Both the position numbers and the translations under genes were made by a program. Shown here piece by piece: positions 9,161-18,240 of a DNA stretch of 64,000 nt (position 1 is the stretch's first letter; every line of letters begins with the position of its first letter). This DNA is from Prevotella sp. (GTDB taxonomy: Bacteria > Bacteroidota > Bacteroidia > Bacteroidales > Bacteroidaceae), in the NCBI GenBank assembly GCA_017623155.1, contig JAGAPR010000051.1, positions 1 to 64,000 of the forward strand. Direction: 5' to 3'. Below the pieces are notes generated by a model. That model saw nothing but the letters and a program-made list of their open reading frames with translations. It was not told the origin of the DNA and did not search any database.

Positions 9161-10240
9161 TTACTCGTAAGCGGCTGCTTCCGCCGCGGCTATTATCTCT
9201 TCTTTCGACAGTTCCTTGGGCGTGGCGGTGATGTCGGAAAGGTCGAACTCGTCTTTTTCCGCCTTGCGGTTTTCTTTTTCCGCTTTGGCGGCAGTTTTCT
9301 TTGCGGTCTTTGTCCGTGTCGGTTTTGTGGGCGACGGTTGTGCTTTCGTGGTGCCGGGCTGTGCCTGTTGGGTCTCTGCGGTTTCCGTGGTGACTTCTGC
9401 GGCGGCTTGTTTCTCCGGCTCCTTATCCGTTGTTTCCTCTTCTTTTTCTTTCGCTCCTTTCTGTCTCTCGGCCTTTGCTGCAAACACGGCATCGATGAGT
9501 TGCGGCTCTCGGCGCAACCTTTGCAGTGCTTCCTTGGCCGCTGTCTGCTGTCCTTCTTTCTTGGAATATCCGCGTCCTGTTCCGGCTTCAATTCCCTCGA
9601 TTGTCACTTTGGTGAGGAATATGGGGCTTACGTTGTCTTTCTCCATCTCCTCGCCGGTGATGGAGAATTCCAATACGACTTTGTTTTTTTGCGACCACTC
9701 TATCAGTTTGCTCTTGAAGTTGACAACCTTATAGGCCACTTTGTCGATGTTCACGAGCTGTGCGAGTATGCGTTTCTGCATGAAACACATGCAGGCGTTG
9801 TAGCCACGGTCGAGATATATGGCTCCTACGAGTGCCTCAAACGCGTTGCCGCCCATGTAGCTGTTGTGCGCGCAACTATGTCCCGATGATTTTATGAGCC
9901 GTGATATTCCCATCTCGTCGGCGAGTTTGTTGAGCATGTCGCGCTGCACGAGTTTGCTCCGGGTGTTTGTCAGGAAGCCTTCGCGCTTGCCTTCGAAGTG
10001 TCGGTACACGATATCGCCCACGACGGCGTCGAGCACGGCGTCGCCGAGAAACTCGAGCCGCTCGTTGTTCAGCGGTTTTCCTTTTGCGTTTCTCTTTGCC
10101 ACGCTCTTGTGCATTAGTGCCAGTTTGTAGTATTCTATGTGCCGGGGATAGAAGCCCAAAATGCTGTAAAGAGAAGAAAAAAGCTCCTTATCCTTGCGGA
10201 AAGGGAGCTTTATTCTGTCTATTATGTTATTATTCAGCAT
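9161..10240 (-). CDS. rnc: Ribonuclease III with long C-terminal extension
   Basis: Double-strand-specific endoribonuclease that processes rRNA precursors and structured mRNAs. The signature NERLEFLGDAV (about residues 59-69, numbering from MLNNN) carries the catalytic acids, with a second acidic site at NAFEALVGAIYLD. A double-stranded RNA-binding domain follows (about 178-248, ending GYSKKEGQQTAAKEAL). Beyond it is an unusual tail of about 110 residues rich in Lys, Glu, Ala, Thr and Pro, ending SKEEIIAAAEAAAYE. Bacterial RNase III is usually near 230 residues, so at 359 this one is long. I took the ATG at 10240, giving an 11-base overlap with fabF; 10264 is an alternative. Confidence 0.9.
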   Translation of the reverse strand: MLNNNIIDRIKLPFRKDKELFSSLYSILGFYPRHIEYYKLALMHKSVAKRNAKGKPLNNERLEFLGDAVLDAVVGDIVYRHFEGKREGFLTNTRSKLVQRDMLNKLADEMGISRLIKSSGHSCAHNSYMGGNAFEALVGAIYLDRGYNACMCFMQKRILAQLVNIDKVAYKVVNFKSKLIEWSQKNKVVLEFSITGEEMEKDNVSPIFLTKVTIEGIEAGTGRGYSKKEGQQTAAKEALQRLRREPQLIDAVFAAKAERQKGAKEKEEETTDKEPEKQAAAEVTTETAETQQAQPGTTKAQPSPTKPTRTKTAKKTAAKAEKENRKAEKDEFDLSDITATPKELSKEEIIAAAEAAAYE

Positions 10241-11492
10241 ACTTCTTGAATACGACACAGGCATTGTGGCCGCCGAAGCCGAATGTGTTGCTTATCGCGG
10301 CGCGCACTTCGCGCTTCTGCGCCTTGTTGAAAGTGAAGTTCAAGTTGTAGTCTATCTCCTCGTCGCGGTCGTCCTCGTCGTGGTTGATTGTGGGCGGGAT
10401 GATGTCGTTCTTCACCGCGAGAACAGTAACCATGGCCTCCACTGCGCCGGCAGCACCGAGCAGGTGGCCTGTCATTGACTTGGTCGAGCTGATGTTCAGT
10501 TTGTAAGCGGCGTCGCCAAACACTTTCTGTATGGCCTTTGCCTCTGAGATGTCTCCCACGGGAGTCGATGTGCCGTGCACGTTGATGTAGTCGATATCCT
10601 CGGGTTTCAGTCCGGCGTCTTTCAGCGCGTTTTCCATTACGAGGCATGCTCCGAGTCCGTCGGGGTGCGATGCCGTGATGTGGTATGCGTCGGCGCTTGC
10701 GCCCTCGCCCACCATCTCGGCGTATATCTTGGCTCCGCGTGCCTTGGCGTGCTCAAGTTCTTCGAGGATGAGACAGCCGGCGCCCTCGCCCATTATAAAT
10801 CCGTCGCGGCTCTTGCTGAACGGGCGTGATGCGCGTGCGGGGTCGTCGTTGCGTGTCGAGAGCGCGTGCATGGCATTAAATCCGCCCACGCCCACGGCGC
10901 AGATGGCTGCCTCGGCGCCACCGCCCACGATTACGTCGGCCTTGCCGAGACGTATCTGGTTGAAGGCGTCTGCCAATGCGTTGCTCGATGATGCGCATGC
11001 CGATGTGGTGGCATAGTTGGGTCCGTGAAATCCGAAGTGTATCGAAATCTGGCCTGCGGCGATGTCGGCTATCATCTTGGGGATGAAGAACGGGTTGAAC
11101 TTGGGGCCGTTTTCCTCGTGCACTCCGTAATATTTCACCTCGTCCTCAAACGTTTTGATACCGCCGATGCCCACTCCGAAGATTACGCCCACGCGGTTTT
11201 TGTCGATAGTTTCGAGGTCCATTCCGCTGTCTTTCACGGCCTGAATGGCAGACACGAAAGCCAACTGGGTGTAACGGTCCATCTTGCGCATTTCCTTGCG
11301 GTCGATGTATTCGGCAAAGTTGATGCCTTTAACCTCGCATCCGAATTGTGTCTTGAACTTCGAAGCGTCAAACAATGTGATGGGTGCGGCGCCACTGACA
11401 CCGGCGAGGAGGTTGTTCCATGTCTCCTCGGGATTGTTACCTACGGGGGTAACGGCTCCCATACCCGTCACCACTACTCTTTTTAATTCCAT
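10230..11492 (-). CDS. fabF: 3-oxoacyl-[acyl-carrier-protein] synthase II
   Basis: Condensing enzyme that elongates fatty acids by joining malonyl-ACP to acyl-ACP. The Cys-His-His triad is visible: Cys in TTSACASSSNAL, His in VHGTSTPVGD and His in STKSMTGHLLGAAG. The protein is 420 residues, normal for FabF. The frame is open further upstream, but family alignment starts at MELKRVVVTG, so 11492 is the start. Gene order acpP-fabF-rnc on one strand is the common bacterial arrangement and supports one transcription unit. The acpP-fabF spacer of 183 bases holds a hairpin that could trim or attenuate the transcript. Confidence 0.95.
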   Translation of the reverse strand: MELKRVVVTGMGAVTPVGNNPEETWNNLLAGVSGAAPITLFDASKFKTQFGCEVKGINFAEYIDRKEMRKMDRYTQLAFVSAIQAVKDSGMDLETIDKNRVGVIFGVGIGGIKTFEDEVKYYGVHEENGPKFNPFFIPKMIADIAAGQISIHFGFHGPNYATTSACASSSNALADAFNQIRLGKADVIVGGGAEAAICAVGVGGFNAMHALSTRNDDPARASRPFSKSRDGFIMGEGAGCLILEELEHAKARGAKIYAEMVGEGASADAYHITASHPDGLGACLVMENALKDAGLKPEDIDYINVHGTSTPVGDISEAKAIQKVFGDAAYKLNISSTKSMTGHLLGAAGAVEAMVTVLAVKNDIIPPTINHDEDDRDEEIDYNLNFTFNKAQKREVRAAISNTFGFGGHNACVVFKKYAE

Positions 11493-11559
11493 GATGGTTG
11501 TTTTGTTTATGCGAAAAAACGGTGTGTCGACATATAATGCTGCTATCTTCAAAAACAGC

Positions 11560-11620
11560 AAAAGACGAGGGATGAAAGGTGTGAACGCAATGTGCATTCG
11601 GCTTTCAGCCTTCGTCTTTT
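11560..11620 (-). terminator. Possible attenuator hairpin between acpP and fabF
   Basis: AAAGACGA-type arms (11560-11568 and 11612-11620) pair perfectly and extend imperfectly inward. On the minus strand the stem is followed by TTTTGCTGTTTTT. It may lower fabF expression relative to acpP. Confidence 0.5.
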
Positions 11621-11675
11621 GTCTTCCAGTGACAGTCTTTCAACTCGCGTTTCCCGACTTTTCGCTTGAAAAATA

Positions 11676-11912
11676 TTATTTCGCGTTCTCCTCGATGTAA
11701 GCGATAGCGTCACCTACGGTAGCTATTTTCTCGGCCTTATCGTCCGGAATGGAGATACCGAACTCTTTCTCAAACTCCATGATGAGTTCTACTGTATCCA
11801 GAGAGTCGGCACCAAGGTCGTTTGTGAAGCTTGCTTCGGGCTTTACTTCTGCCTCGTCAACACCAAGTTTATCAACGATGATTGCCTTTACTTTTGATTC
11901 AATTTCTGACAT
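11676..11912 (-). CDS. acpP: Acyl carrier protein
   Basis: A 78-residue acidic helical protein that carries growing acyl chains on a phosphopantetheine arm. The attachment Ser37 is in the canonical [10 protein letters not shown] motif, followed by [15 protein letters not shown]. Length is typical. It is the first gene of the acpP-fabF-rnc set, with a promoter at 11965-11996. The A-rich leader before the ATG is typical of Bacteroidetes and lacks a strong Shine-Dalgarno. Confidence 0.97.
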   Translation of the reverse strand: MSEIESKVKAIIVDKLGVDEAEVKPEASFTNDLGADSLDTVELIMEFEKEFGISIPDDKAEKIATVGDAIAYIEENAK

Positions 11913-11964
11913 AATTGTAATGTTTAAAATGTTAATAATTTCTTCTTTTTTGAAAATACGGCTG

Positions 11965-11996
11965 CAAAGTAACTAATTTTTATTTAGTTACGCAAA
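11965..11996 (-). promoter_or_regulatory. Promoter of the acpP operon
   Basis: On the minus strand, TTTG (11996-11993) is followed after 20 bp by TTACTTTG (11972-11965), close to the TAnnTTTG consensus. It lies 53 bases upstream of the acpP start. Confidence 0.6.
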
Positions 11997-12318
11997 TTAT
12001 TTTGAGGAAAAAGCATATTTCGTTGCACATTATATGGGTATTTGTGCATTATTTTAACGCTTTAAACCATAAAATGAGCTCAAAATAATGAATTATACGT
12101 TTCTGCACTTCTCCTTCACCTTGATGTAGTAGCGATGGGGCTGATACAATGATGGGGCTTTCCTTAATATTTATTAATCTCATTAACAATTCTGATATTA
12201 TATTTACAAAATAAGGCCTCATAATTGCGTTCTTTTCAAAAAATAATTTCCTCGGCGAAAAAAACGCATTTTCAGAGCATTTTACGTAAAATGTTGTCTG
12301 TCAACCTTTTACCTACAA
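11997..12318. other. Non-coding spacer upstream of repeat copy 2
   Basis: AT-rich and without a convincing reading frame. A perfect 16-bp palindrome (CATTTTAC/GTAAAATG) lies at 12278-12293. Nothing else stands out before the long repeat begins at about 12319. Confidence 0.5.
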
Positions 12319-12608
12319 AACCTACCGTCCCTACGCCCCCTACACACCCTCCTCATTTCCAATTAGGCCGTAATTGCATTCCAATTAGGCCGTAATTGGA
12401 ACGCAATAAGGCCGTAAATGCAATGCAATTACGGCCTTATTGCAGGGCAAAAACACCCGAAAATCATGCTCAACCCCGAATAATTGCATCTCAACCCCGA
12501 AATAATGACACGAAAATGTCAATTTAAATTCTCGCCTTTTTCTAAACGGTGACTTCAAGTCGCGCTTTTTGCGTTTAACAATTGCCTCGCGCTTTTTACA
12601 TTTTTTAA
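12319..12608. repeat. Long intergenic repeat, copy 2
   Basis: Direct-orientation copy of 1-290, offset by exactly 12,318 bases, with a few substitutions and no indel over the first 275 bases. The two copies flank the block from the reductase gene to acpP. Confidence 0.9.
12359..12446. repeat. Four-unit 22-bp GGCC array A'
   Basis: The same four units as array A, with GGCC centres at 12367.5, 12389.5, 12411.5 and 12434.5. All four units are intact. Confidence 0.9.
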
Positions 12609-12618
12609 ATGTAAAGGT

Positions 12619-12658
12619 CGCAAAGGTCGCAAAACTTTGCGTCTTTGCGACCTTTGCG
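12619..12658. repeat. 15-bp perfect inverted repeat
   Basis: CGCAAAGGTCGCAAA (12619-12633) pairs with 12644-12658 around a 10-nt loop. It lies immediately after repeat copy 2, in the leader side of the following gene. A -7-like TACATTTG box for that gene is at 12798-12805. Confidence 0.7.
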
Positions 12659-12848
12659 TTTAAAGTTTACTCCGCAGTTTTTACACTTTTTCAAGGAATA
12701 ACATCCATAACTTGGAATTCATAATAGAATTTCAAATTCGTAATCGTTTACGTTTAAAAAAGTTTGTCGAAGTGTGCATAATATCAGTAAAATACCGTAC
12801 ATTTGTCCGGTAATTAATCTGCGAAATCTATTAAAACTGTTTATCAAT

Positions 12849-13214
12849 ATGAAAAAGAAGTACATGCTTTCCGCATGTCTTGCCATGCTCGCCATTGCGG
12901 GACAGGCAGACACCGGCGAGACGGTCATGGTGAACGGCTCTGTTGTCGAGGGCTTCGTGACCAAGATTACATTTGATGGCGACAATGCTGTGATGCTCTT
13001 TGCCGATGGCAAAACACAGGCTGCCGACATGTCGCAAGTGAACATCGAGCTCTCTTACGATGGCGGCGACGTGGCCATAAAAGACGTTACCGCCGCGCAG
13101 GGCAAGGTCGACGGCCGCATATACACCATCGGCGGACAATATGCCGGCGACTCGCCCGACGGCCTGTCGAAAGGTATTTATATCGTGAACGGAAAGAAAA
13201 TCGTAATCAAATAA
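12849..13214 (+). CDS. Small secreted protein with a Prevotella-type C-terminal module
   Basis: A 121-residue protein with a signal peptide (MKKKYMLSACLAMLAIAGQA). After a short beta-rich middle (VMVNGSVVEGFVTKITFDGD) it ends in GRIYTIGGQY...KGIYIVNGKKIVIK, a module commonly seen at the C-termini of large secreted Prevotella proteins and reminiscent of type IX secretion sorting domains. Here it is nearly the whole protein. I chose the ATG at 12849 over the upstream in-frame one because it begins the signal peptide. It lies 8 bases before the pectate lyase gene, so the two are probably co-transcribed. Function is unknown; a role in localising or assisting the lyase is only a guess. Confidence 0.75.
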   Translation: MKKKYMLSACLAMLAIAGQADTGETVMVNGSVVEGFVTKITFDGDNAVMLFADGKTQAADMSQVNIELSYDGGDVAIKDVTAAQGKVDGRIYTIGGQYAGDSPDGLSKGIYIVNGKKIVIK

Positions 13215-13222
13215 CATAAATC

Positions 13223-15619
13223 ATGAAGAAGCATACATATATTATATACAGCGTCATGGCGCTGATGATGCTCGTGCCGCTGTCCGGCATGGCGCAGACA
13301 TGGGATTTCTCGTATGTGAGCGATGCCGACAAGGCCAACCTCGCCGCCGACGCGACGGGATGGGACCACGAGTCGACTTCGAGCAACGACAGATATAAGA
13401 ACAAGACCACATACAGTGCCGAGCCGCTGAAAGCCAACGGAGCAGAACTCGAGTTCACAAAGGGACTCGTATTCACCATCGGCGAGGCCGACGCGGTGCG
13501 CGTGGACATCAAGGGTAAGCGCATGGCGATGAACAAAGTGATGAAACTGACCGTCGCCGGACTGAAGAAAGGAATGACGCTGACCATGAAGTGCAAGACA
13601 TCGAGCAAGACGACGGCACGAGGAATTAACGTCACAAACCTCACACCTGTGTCGGGATACTTCGGAACGACGACCACCGACGACCAGACAAACGTGGCAA
13701 CGGTGACGGAAGACGGCAGCGTGACACTTGAAAACACCGGCGGAATGTATGTCTATTCCATCAGCGTAAGCGACGGACAAGGCGGTGGTGGCGGCGGAAC
13801 GACACCGGCAGGCGACCACTCGGTGGCTCTCAGCGTGTCGAAAAATCAGGCCCGGCTCACCACGGCAGGAAACGAAGTGAAATACTACAACACCGAGGAC
13901 GTTAGCTCGATAGACATCGACAAGGCAGCAGGCACGGTGACAGTAACTCCGAAGCAGGGCGACTGGACCGATGTGTACACAAAGAGCGTGAGCGGCATCG
14001 GTTTCTCGAAGAAAAGCGACGAGGGACAGGGCGGCGACATACAGAATGGCGACGTGGAGATAACCGAAGCCAAGGGATGGAACGAGTCGCTTTATGCAAA
14101 GTGGAATTTGTATGCCGGAGCCACATCATACAGGGTATACGTGAAAGGCGGAAAATATGCCGACTACACGAAAATAGACAATGAGTTGGTGAGAAACTAC
14201 GGCACATACGGACGTGCCGACGTGCCCGGACTGACCGCCGGAACAGGATATGCCGTGAAGGTGGTGCCCGTGATTGGCGGCGCGGAGGACGAGAGCAAGG
14301 CCAGCACGGCCGAAAACCTTGTTGTGGCGGCATACGACCGCTCGGGCTTCGCGCACCTGAACTACAGCGGAGTGGGAGCCTATAACGACGACGGCACGCT
14401 GAAAGCAGATGCCCGCGTGATATACGTCACCGCGCAGACGGCAAAGACCGTGAGCCTCGACGTTATAACGGGTAGCGGCGGAAAGAAAGAGACTTTCACC
14501 GGATTGCAGGCCATCATCACCGCATATCAGAAAGGACTGGAGACCCGGCCGCTCGCCGTGCGCTTCGTAGGACTTATCAAAGACACCGACATGGACCGCT
14601 TCGACAGTAAGGCCGAAGGCTTGCAGGTTAAAGGAAAGAACAACACGATACCGATGAACATCACCATCGAGGGTATCGGCGACGATGCCACCGTGCACGG
14701 ATTTGGCTTCCTGTTGCGCAACGCCGTGAGCGTGGAGCTGCGAAACTTCGCCATCATGCTCTGCATGGACGACTGTATTTCGCTCGACACCGACAACAAA
14801 TATTGCTGGGTACACCATATCGACCTCTTCTACGGAAAATCCGGAAGTGATTCAGATCAGATTAAAGGCGACGGCACTATCGACGTCAAGGGCAACTCGC
14901 AATATATCACAGTATCGTACAACCACATGTTCGACAGCGGCAAGTCGTCGCTCTGCGGAATGACAGGCGAGAGCGGACCGAACTATATCGACTACCACCA
15001 CAACTGGTTTGACCACAGCGACTCGCGCCATCCGCGTATCCGCACGATGACCGTTCACGTGTGGAACAACTACTACGACGGCTGCGCGAAGTACGGAGTG
15101 GGCGCGACAATGGGGTCGAACGTGTTCGTGGAGAACAACTATTTCCGCCACACCAAAGACCCGATGATGATTTCCATGCAGGGAACGGACGCCAAAGGCA
15201 ACGGCACTTTCAGCGGCGAGGACGGCGGAATGATAAAGAGCTACGGCAATGTATACGCCGAAAAGGGCGCAAGCAGCAACTATACGCCGATTACCCACAA
15301 CGCGAGTGCAGTCAACTTCGATTGCTATGAGGCCGCCACCCGTGACGAGCAGGTGCCCGCTTCGTTCAAAACCGTGGCCGGAGGCACTACATACAGCAAT
15401 TTCGACACCGACAGCAAACTGATGTACAGCTACACCCCGGTGCCGGCAGAAGACGTGCCCGCCGTTGTGACAGGTTACTATGGAGCCGGCCGACTGAACA
15501 AGGGCGACTTCAAATGGTCGTTCAACAACGCCGCGGAAGACACCAACTATGACTTGATAACATCTTTGAAAGAGGCTGTCGTAAGCTATAAGGGCACGCT
15601 CGTGGGATGGTTTGAATAA
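13223..15619 (+). CDS. Secreted pectate lyase, PL1 family, multidomain
   Basis: A 798-residue secreted enzyme expected to cleave polygalacturonan by beta-elimination. The signal peptide ends near SGMAQ. Residues about 25-180 form a beta-rich N-terminal domain closed by a glycine-rich linker (GQGGGGGG). A further beta domain follows, then a fibronectin-III-like stretch around 275-370 (WNESLYAKWNLYAGATSYRVYV). The PL1 right-handed beta-helix makes up the C-terminal half, with VHHIDLFYGKSGSDSDQIKG, VSYNHMFDSGKSSL and FDHSDSRHPRIR, where the RHPR arginine is the expected catalytic base. It ends without the GIYIVNGK module that its upstream neighbour carries. A strong terminator follows. Confidence 0.88.
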   Translation: MKKHTYIIYSVMALMMLVPLSGMAQTWDFSYVSDADKANLAADATGWDHESTSSNDRYKNKTTYSAEPLKANGAELEFTKGLVFTIGEADAVRVDIKGKRMAMNKVMKLTVAGLKKGMTLTMKCKTSSKTTARGINVTNLTPVSGYFGTTTTDDQTNVATVTEDGSVTLENTGGMYVYSISVSDGQGGGGGGTTPAGDHSVALSVSKNQARLTTAGNEVKYYNTEDVSSIDIDKAAGTVTVTPKQGDWTDVYTKSVSGIGFSKKSDEGQGGDIQNGDVEITEAKGWNESLYAKWNLYAGATSYRVYVKGGKYADYTKIDNELVRNYGTYGRADVPGLTAGTGYAVKVVPVIGGAEDESKASTAENLVVAAYDRSGFAHLNYSGVGAYNDDGTLKADARVIYVTAQTAKTVSLDVITGSGGKKETFTGLQAIITAYQKGLETRPLAVRFVGLIKDTDMDRFDSKAEGLQVKGKNNTIPMNITIEGIGDDATVHGFGFLLRNAVSVELRNFAIMLCMDDCISLDTDNKYCWVHHIDLFYGKSGSDSDQIKGDGTIDVKGNSQYITVSYNHMFDSGKSSLCGMTGESGPNYIDYHHNWFDHSDSRHPRIRTMTVHVWNNYYDGCAKYGVGATMGSNVFVENNYFRHTKDPMMISMQGTDAKGNGTFSGEDGGMIKSYGNVYAEKGASSNYTPITHNASAVNFDCYEAATRDEQVPASFKTVAGGTTYSNFDTDSKLMYSYTPVPAEDVPAVVTGYYGAGRLNKGDFKWSFNNAAEDTNYDLITSLKEAVVSYKGTLVGWFE

Positions 15620-15641
15620 TACATACGACGACAATAAAAAC

Positions 15642-15678
15642 ACAACGGCACGCAAGATACAGTCTTGCGTGCCGTTGT
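15642..15678. terminator. 16-bp perfect hairpin terminator
   Basis: 15642-15657 pairs perfectly with 15663-15678 around a 5-nt loop (TACAG), followed by CGTTTTG. It lies between convergent genes (pectate lyase + and GT4 -) and can serve both. Confidence 0.85.
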
Positions 15679-15707
15679 CGTTTTGCCGTTTGCCGGATAT
15701 TACGGAC

Positions 15708-16865
15708 TCATCTGTCTGCCGTCACGGCCTTATACACATCGTAAAGCGAGGCGAAAAGCCTGTCGTCGGTGAATTTTTCGGCGTGTTTCCTGCCCTCATC
15801 GCCCATCTTCTGCCGCAGTGCGGCATCGCTCCACACCCTCGTAATCGCATCGGCCATGGCCCGGTCGTCGTCGGGGCGGGTATAGATGGAACCCGGTCCG
15901 CCCGCCTCTTCGAGGCAGGAACCCGTGCAACCGATTGCCGGCAGGCCCGCGCTCACGGCTTCGAGCAGCGGAATGCCGAACCCCTCGATGCGCGACGGAT
16001 ACACAAACGCGTCGGCATTCTTGTAGAACGACGGCAAATCGGCATAGGGAACGTTGTTGTGAAACATGAACGCGTCGGTCAATCCGTTGTCGGCGAGGAA
16101 CCGTTTTATCCGGTCTTCGTATGCTGTATGCCGTCCCACGGCCACCACCCGGATATCGTCTGCCGCACTGTTGCCCTCCTTTTTCATCGCGGCGAGCGCC
16201 CGGGCAACGAGCATCAGGTTTTTTCTCTCCTCGATGCTGCCCACATATAAGATATATCTTTCGGGCAGATTGTAGCGTGCTTTCACGTCTTTCAGTGTCT
16301 CGGAAGCGATATCTTGCGCGAAAACGGGGTCGCACCCCTGATACACCACACTTATTTTCTCGGCCGGAGTGCCGTATATCCGCATGATTTCTTGCTTGGT
16401 GTATTCGCTCACGGCAATGATTTTGTCGGCCAGTCGGCACGCCCTTTTAAACTTATATCCGTATATCAGGCGGTCGACGAGGTGGTAATATTGCGGATGA
16501 GTGACAAATATCAGGTCGTGAATGGTGACGATGGTCTTACAGCCGGCGCGCGTGATGTTCAGCGGCAGCTCGTTGCTCAGCCCGTGGAAAATATCCATTC
16601 CGTCGCGTCTTATGTCTGCCGTGACGCCCCATATCCGCCATATCGAGCGCAGACCGCGCCATATCCCGGCAGCGGGGAAGTGCTGTTTGAGCGCGGCGAG
16701 CGTGGGAATTTCGTTCAGATAAGGCGTGCGCCGCTCGTCGGGAATATACAGATGATACCCGTTTTCAGGCTTGTGTTCCGATAAAATCCTCAGCACAAAG
16801 CGGCTGTAATTGCCCAGTCCGGTGCGGTTTTGTGCCGCACGCTTGGCGTCAAATCCTATTTTCAT
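15708..16865 (-). CDS. Glycosyltransferase family 4
   Basis: A 385-residue GT-B fold retaining glycosyltransferase. The N-terminal acceptor domain starts MKIGFDAKRAAQNRTGLGNYSR. The C-terminal nucleotide-sugar domain shows RYILYVGSIEERKNL and the EX7E-type segment PSRIEGFGIPLLEAVSAGLP. It is probably mannosyl- or similar transfer onto a surface glycan; donor and acceptor cannot be read from sequence. It is cytosolic, facing the inner membrane. A minus-strand TAGATTTG box at 16899-16892 is a likely -7 element. It opens the cell-envelope block that runs to 29929. Confidence 0.9.
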   Translation of the reverse strand: MKIGFDAKRAAQNRTGLGNYSRFVLRILSEHKPENGYHLYIPDERRTPYLNEIPTLAALKQHFPAAGIWRGLRSIWRIWGVTADIRRDGMDIFHGLSNELPLNITRAGCKTIVTIHDLIFVTHPQYYHLVDRLIYGYKFKRACRLADKIIAVSEYTKQEIMRIYGTPAEKISVVYQGCDPVFAQDIASETLKDVKARYNLPERYILYVGSIEERKNLMLVARALAAMKKEGNSAADDIRVVAVGRHTAYEDRIKRFLADNGLTDAFMFHNNVPYADLPSFYKNADAFVYPSRIEGFGIPLLEAVSAGLPAIGCTGSCLEEAGGPGSIYTRPDDDRAMADAITRVWSDAALRQKMGDEGRKHAEKFTDDRLFASLYDVYKAVTADR

Positions 16866-16969
16866 CCTCTTGAAACGTTTTAATTCGCAGACAAATCTAA
16901 ATAAAAAAAACGAGAAGACGCCGCAGGCAGTTCAAAAAAATGCGTTACGAAGCGAATTAAGACGATATT

Positions 16970-17001
16970 TTTGGCCGTTCGTTTCGTTTTAGCTACTTTT
17001 G
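16970..17001 (+). promoter_or_regulatory. Promoter of the GT87-like/sulfatase pair
   Basis: TTTG at 16970-16973, a 20-bp spacer, then TACTTTTG at 16994-17001. This lies inside the open frame upstream of 17034 and rules out a start at 16971. Confidence 0.75.
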
Positions 17002-17033
17002 CAAGTATTAAGAACTTATGTTATGATAGAGCG

Positions 17034-18239
17034 ATGGTGAAGACTGATTTTTCTGCCTCTTTGAGGCGCATTTTCGGCAAACCGTTTTTCAGCGACCCCC
17101 GAACATTGTGCGGGTTGTGGCTTCTTCTGCCTGTGATATCCGGTCTGCTGAAAATCAACAAGTGCAATAATTTTCTGATATTCAAGGGTGTTTTCTGGCA
17201 TACATGGCATGGGCTGCCGCTCTACGAACACTATCCCGCCGAGTATTTTGACCTCAATCACTACGGTCCGCTGTTCAGTTTGGTGATAGCTCCTTTTGCC
17301 GTTCTGCCGCATCCCGCCGGTCTTATCCTATGGCTCGTGGTCATGTCGGTGTTGCTTTATTATGCCGTCGGCCGCTTGGAGCTGTCGTGGGGCAAGCTGG
17401 TGTTTATCTATTGGTTTTGCGCCCACGAACTTCTCACGGCCCTGTTCATGAGCCAGTTCAACATCGCCATCGCCGCGATAGTCATAGCTTCGTTCTGTTG
17501 CGTGCAGCGGGAGCGCGATGCCACGGCCACGTTTCTGATTGTTCTCGGCACGTTTGTCAAGCTGTACGGTATCGTGGGACTGGCGTTTTTCTTCTTCTCG
17601 CGCCACAAAACGCGGTTCATCTTGTCGTTCGTCGGCTGGTCGTTGCTGCTTTTCGTGCTGCCGATGGCAATCAGCAGTCCCGACTATATCATCGAACAAT
17701 ACAAGGAATGGGCACTCTGTCTGGGCGAGAAAAACTCCGAAAATCTGCTTAGCGGCGGGCAAAATATCTCATTGCTCGGCCTCGTGCGCAAGCTGACGGG
17801 CTGCCTTTCATACTCCGACCTGTGGCTTATCGTTCCCGGATTAGTGGCCTTTGCCATGCCTTATCTGCGCATATCGCAATACCGCAATCTCGCTTTCCGC
17901 CACGCTTTTCTGGCATCCGTGCTGCTGTTTGTCGTGCTGTTCAGCACCGGAAGCGAGTCGAGTTCCTACATCATCGCGCTGCTCGGGGCTGCGATATGGT
18001 ATGTGTCGGCACCTTGGAAGCGTGGAAGCGCCGACTTGTGGCTGATGGTTTTCGCCTTCATACTCACCAGTATGTCGCCGTCCGACCTCTTTCCGGCGTT
18101 CATTCGCAAGACATACGTGCAGCCGTATGCCCTAAAAGCGTTGCCGTGCGTGTTGATATGGCTTAAACTTGTATACGAGATGATGACCCGCGATTATGCC
18201 CAATCGCCCGCCGCCGACAACCGGATAAACGAAGAATAA
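17034..18239 (+). CDS. Polytopic membrane glycosyltransferase, GT87/DUF2029-like
   Basis: A 401-residue integral membrane protein with about ten hydrophobic segments. The first periplasmic loop holds acidic and aromatic residues (LPLYEHYPAEYFDLNHYGPLF), as in the DUF2029/GT87 polyprenyl-phosphate-mannose-dependent transferases. It probably adds a sugar from a lipid-linked donor on the periplasmic side. I took the ATG at 17034 because the promoter at 16970-17001 excludes the upstream start. The stop is one base before the next ATG, indicating tight coupling with the sulfatase-family gene. Confidence 0.75.
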   Translation: MVKTDFSASLRRIFGKPFFSDPRTLCGLWLLLPVISGLLKINKCNNFLIFKGVFWHTWHGLPLYEHYPAEYFDLNHYGPLFSLVIAPFAVLPHPAGLILWLVVMSVLLYYAVGRLELSWGKLVFIYWFCAHELLTALFMSQFNIAIAAIVIASFCCVQRERDATATFLIVLGTFVKLYGIVGLAFFFFSRHKTRFILSFVGWSLLLFVLPMAISSPDYIIEQYKEWALCLGEKNSENLLSGGQNISLLGLVRKLTGCLSYSDLWLIVPGLVAFAMPYLRISQYRNLAFRHAFLASVLLFVVLFSTGSESSSYIIALLGAAIWYVSAPWKRGSADLWLMVFAFILTSMSPSDLFPAFIRKTYVQPYALKALPCVLIWLKLVYEMMTRDYAQSPAADNRINEE

Positions 18240-18240
18240 C

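Noticed and set aside
16971-17033. Upstream TTG start for the GT87-like gene
   Set aside because: A well-spaced promoter (16970-17001) lies across this segment, so it is unlikely to be translated.
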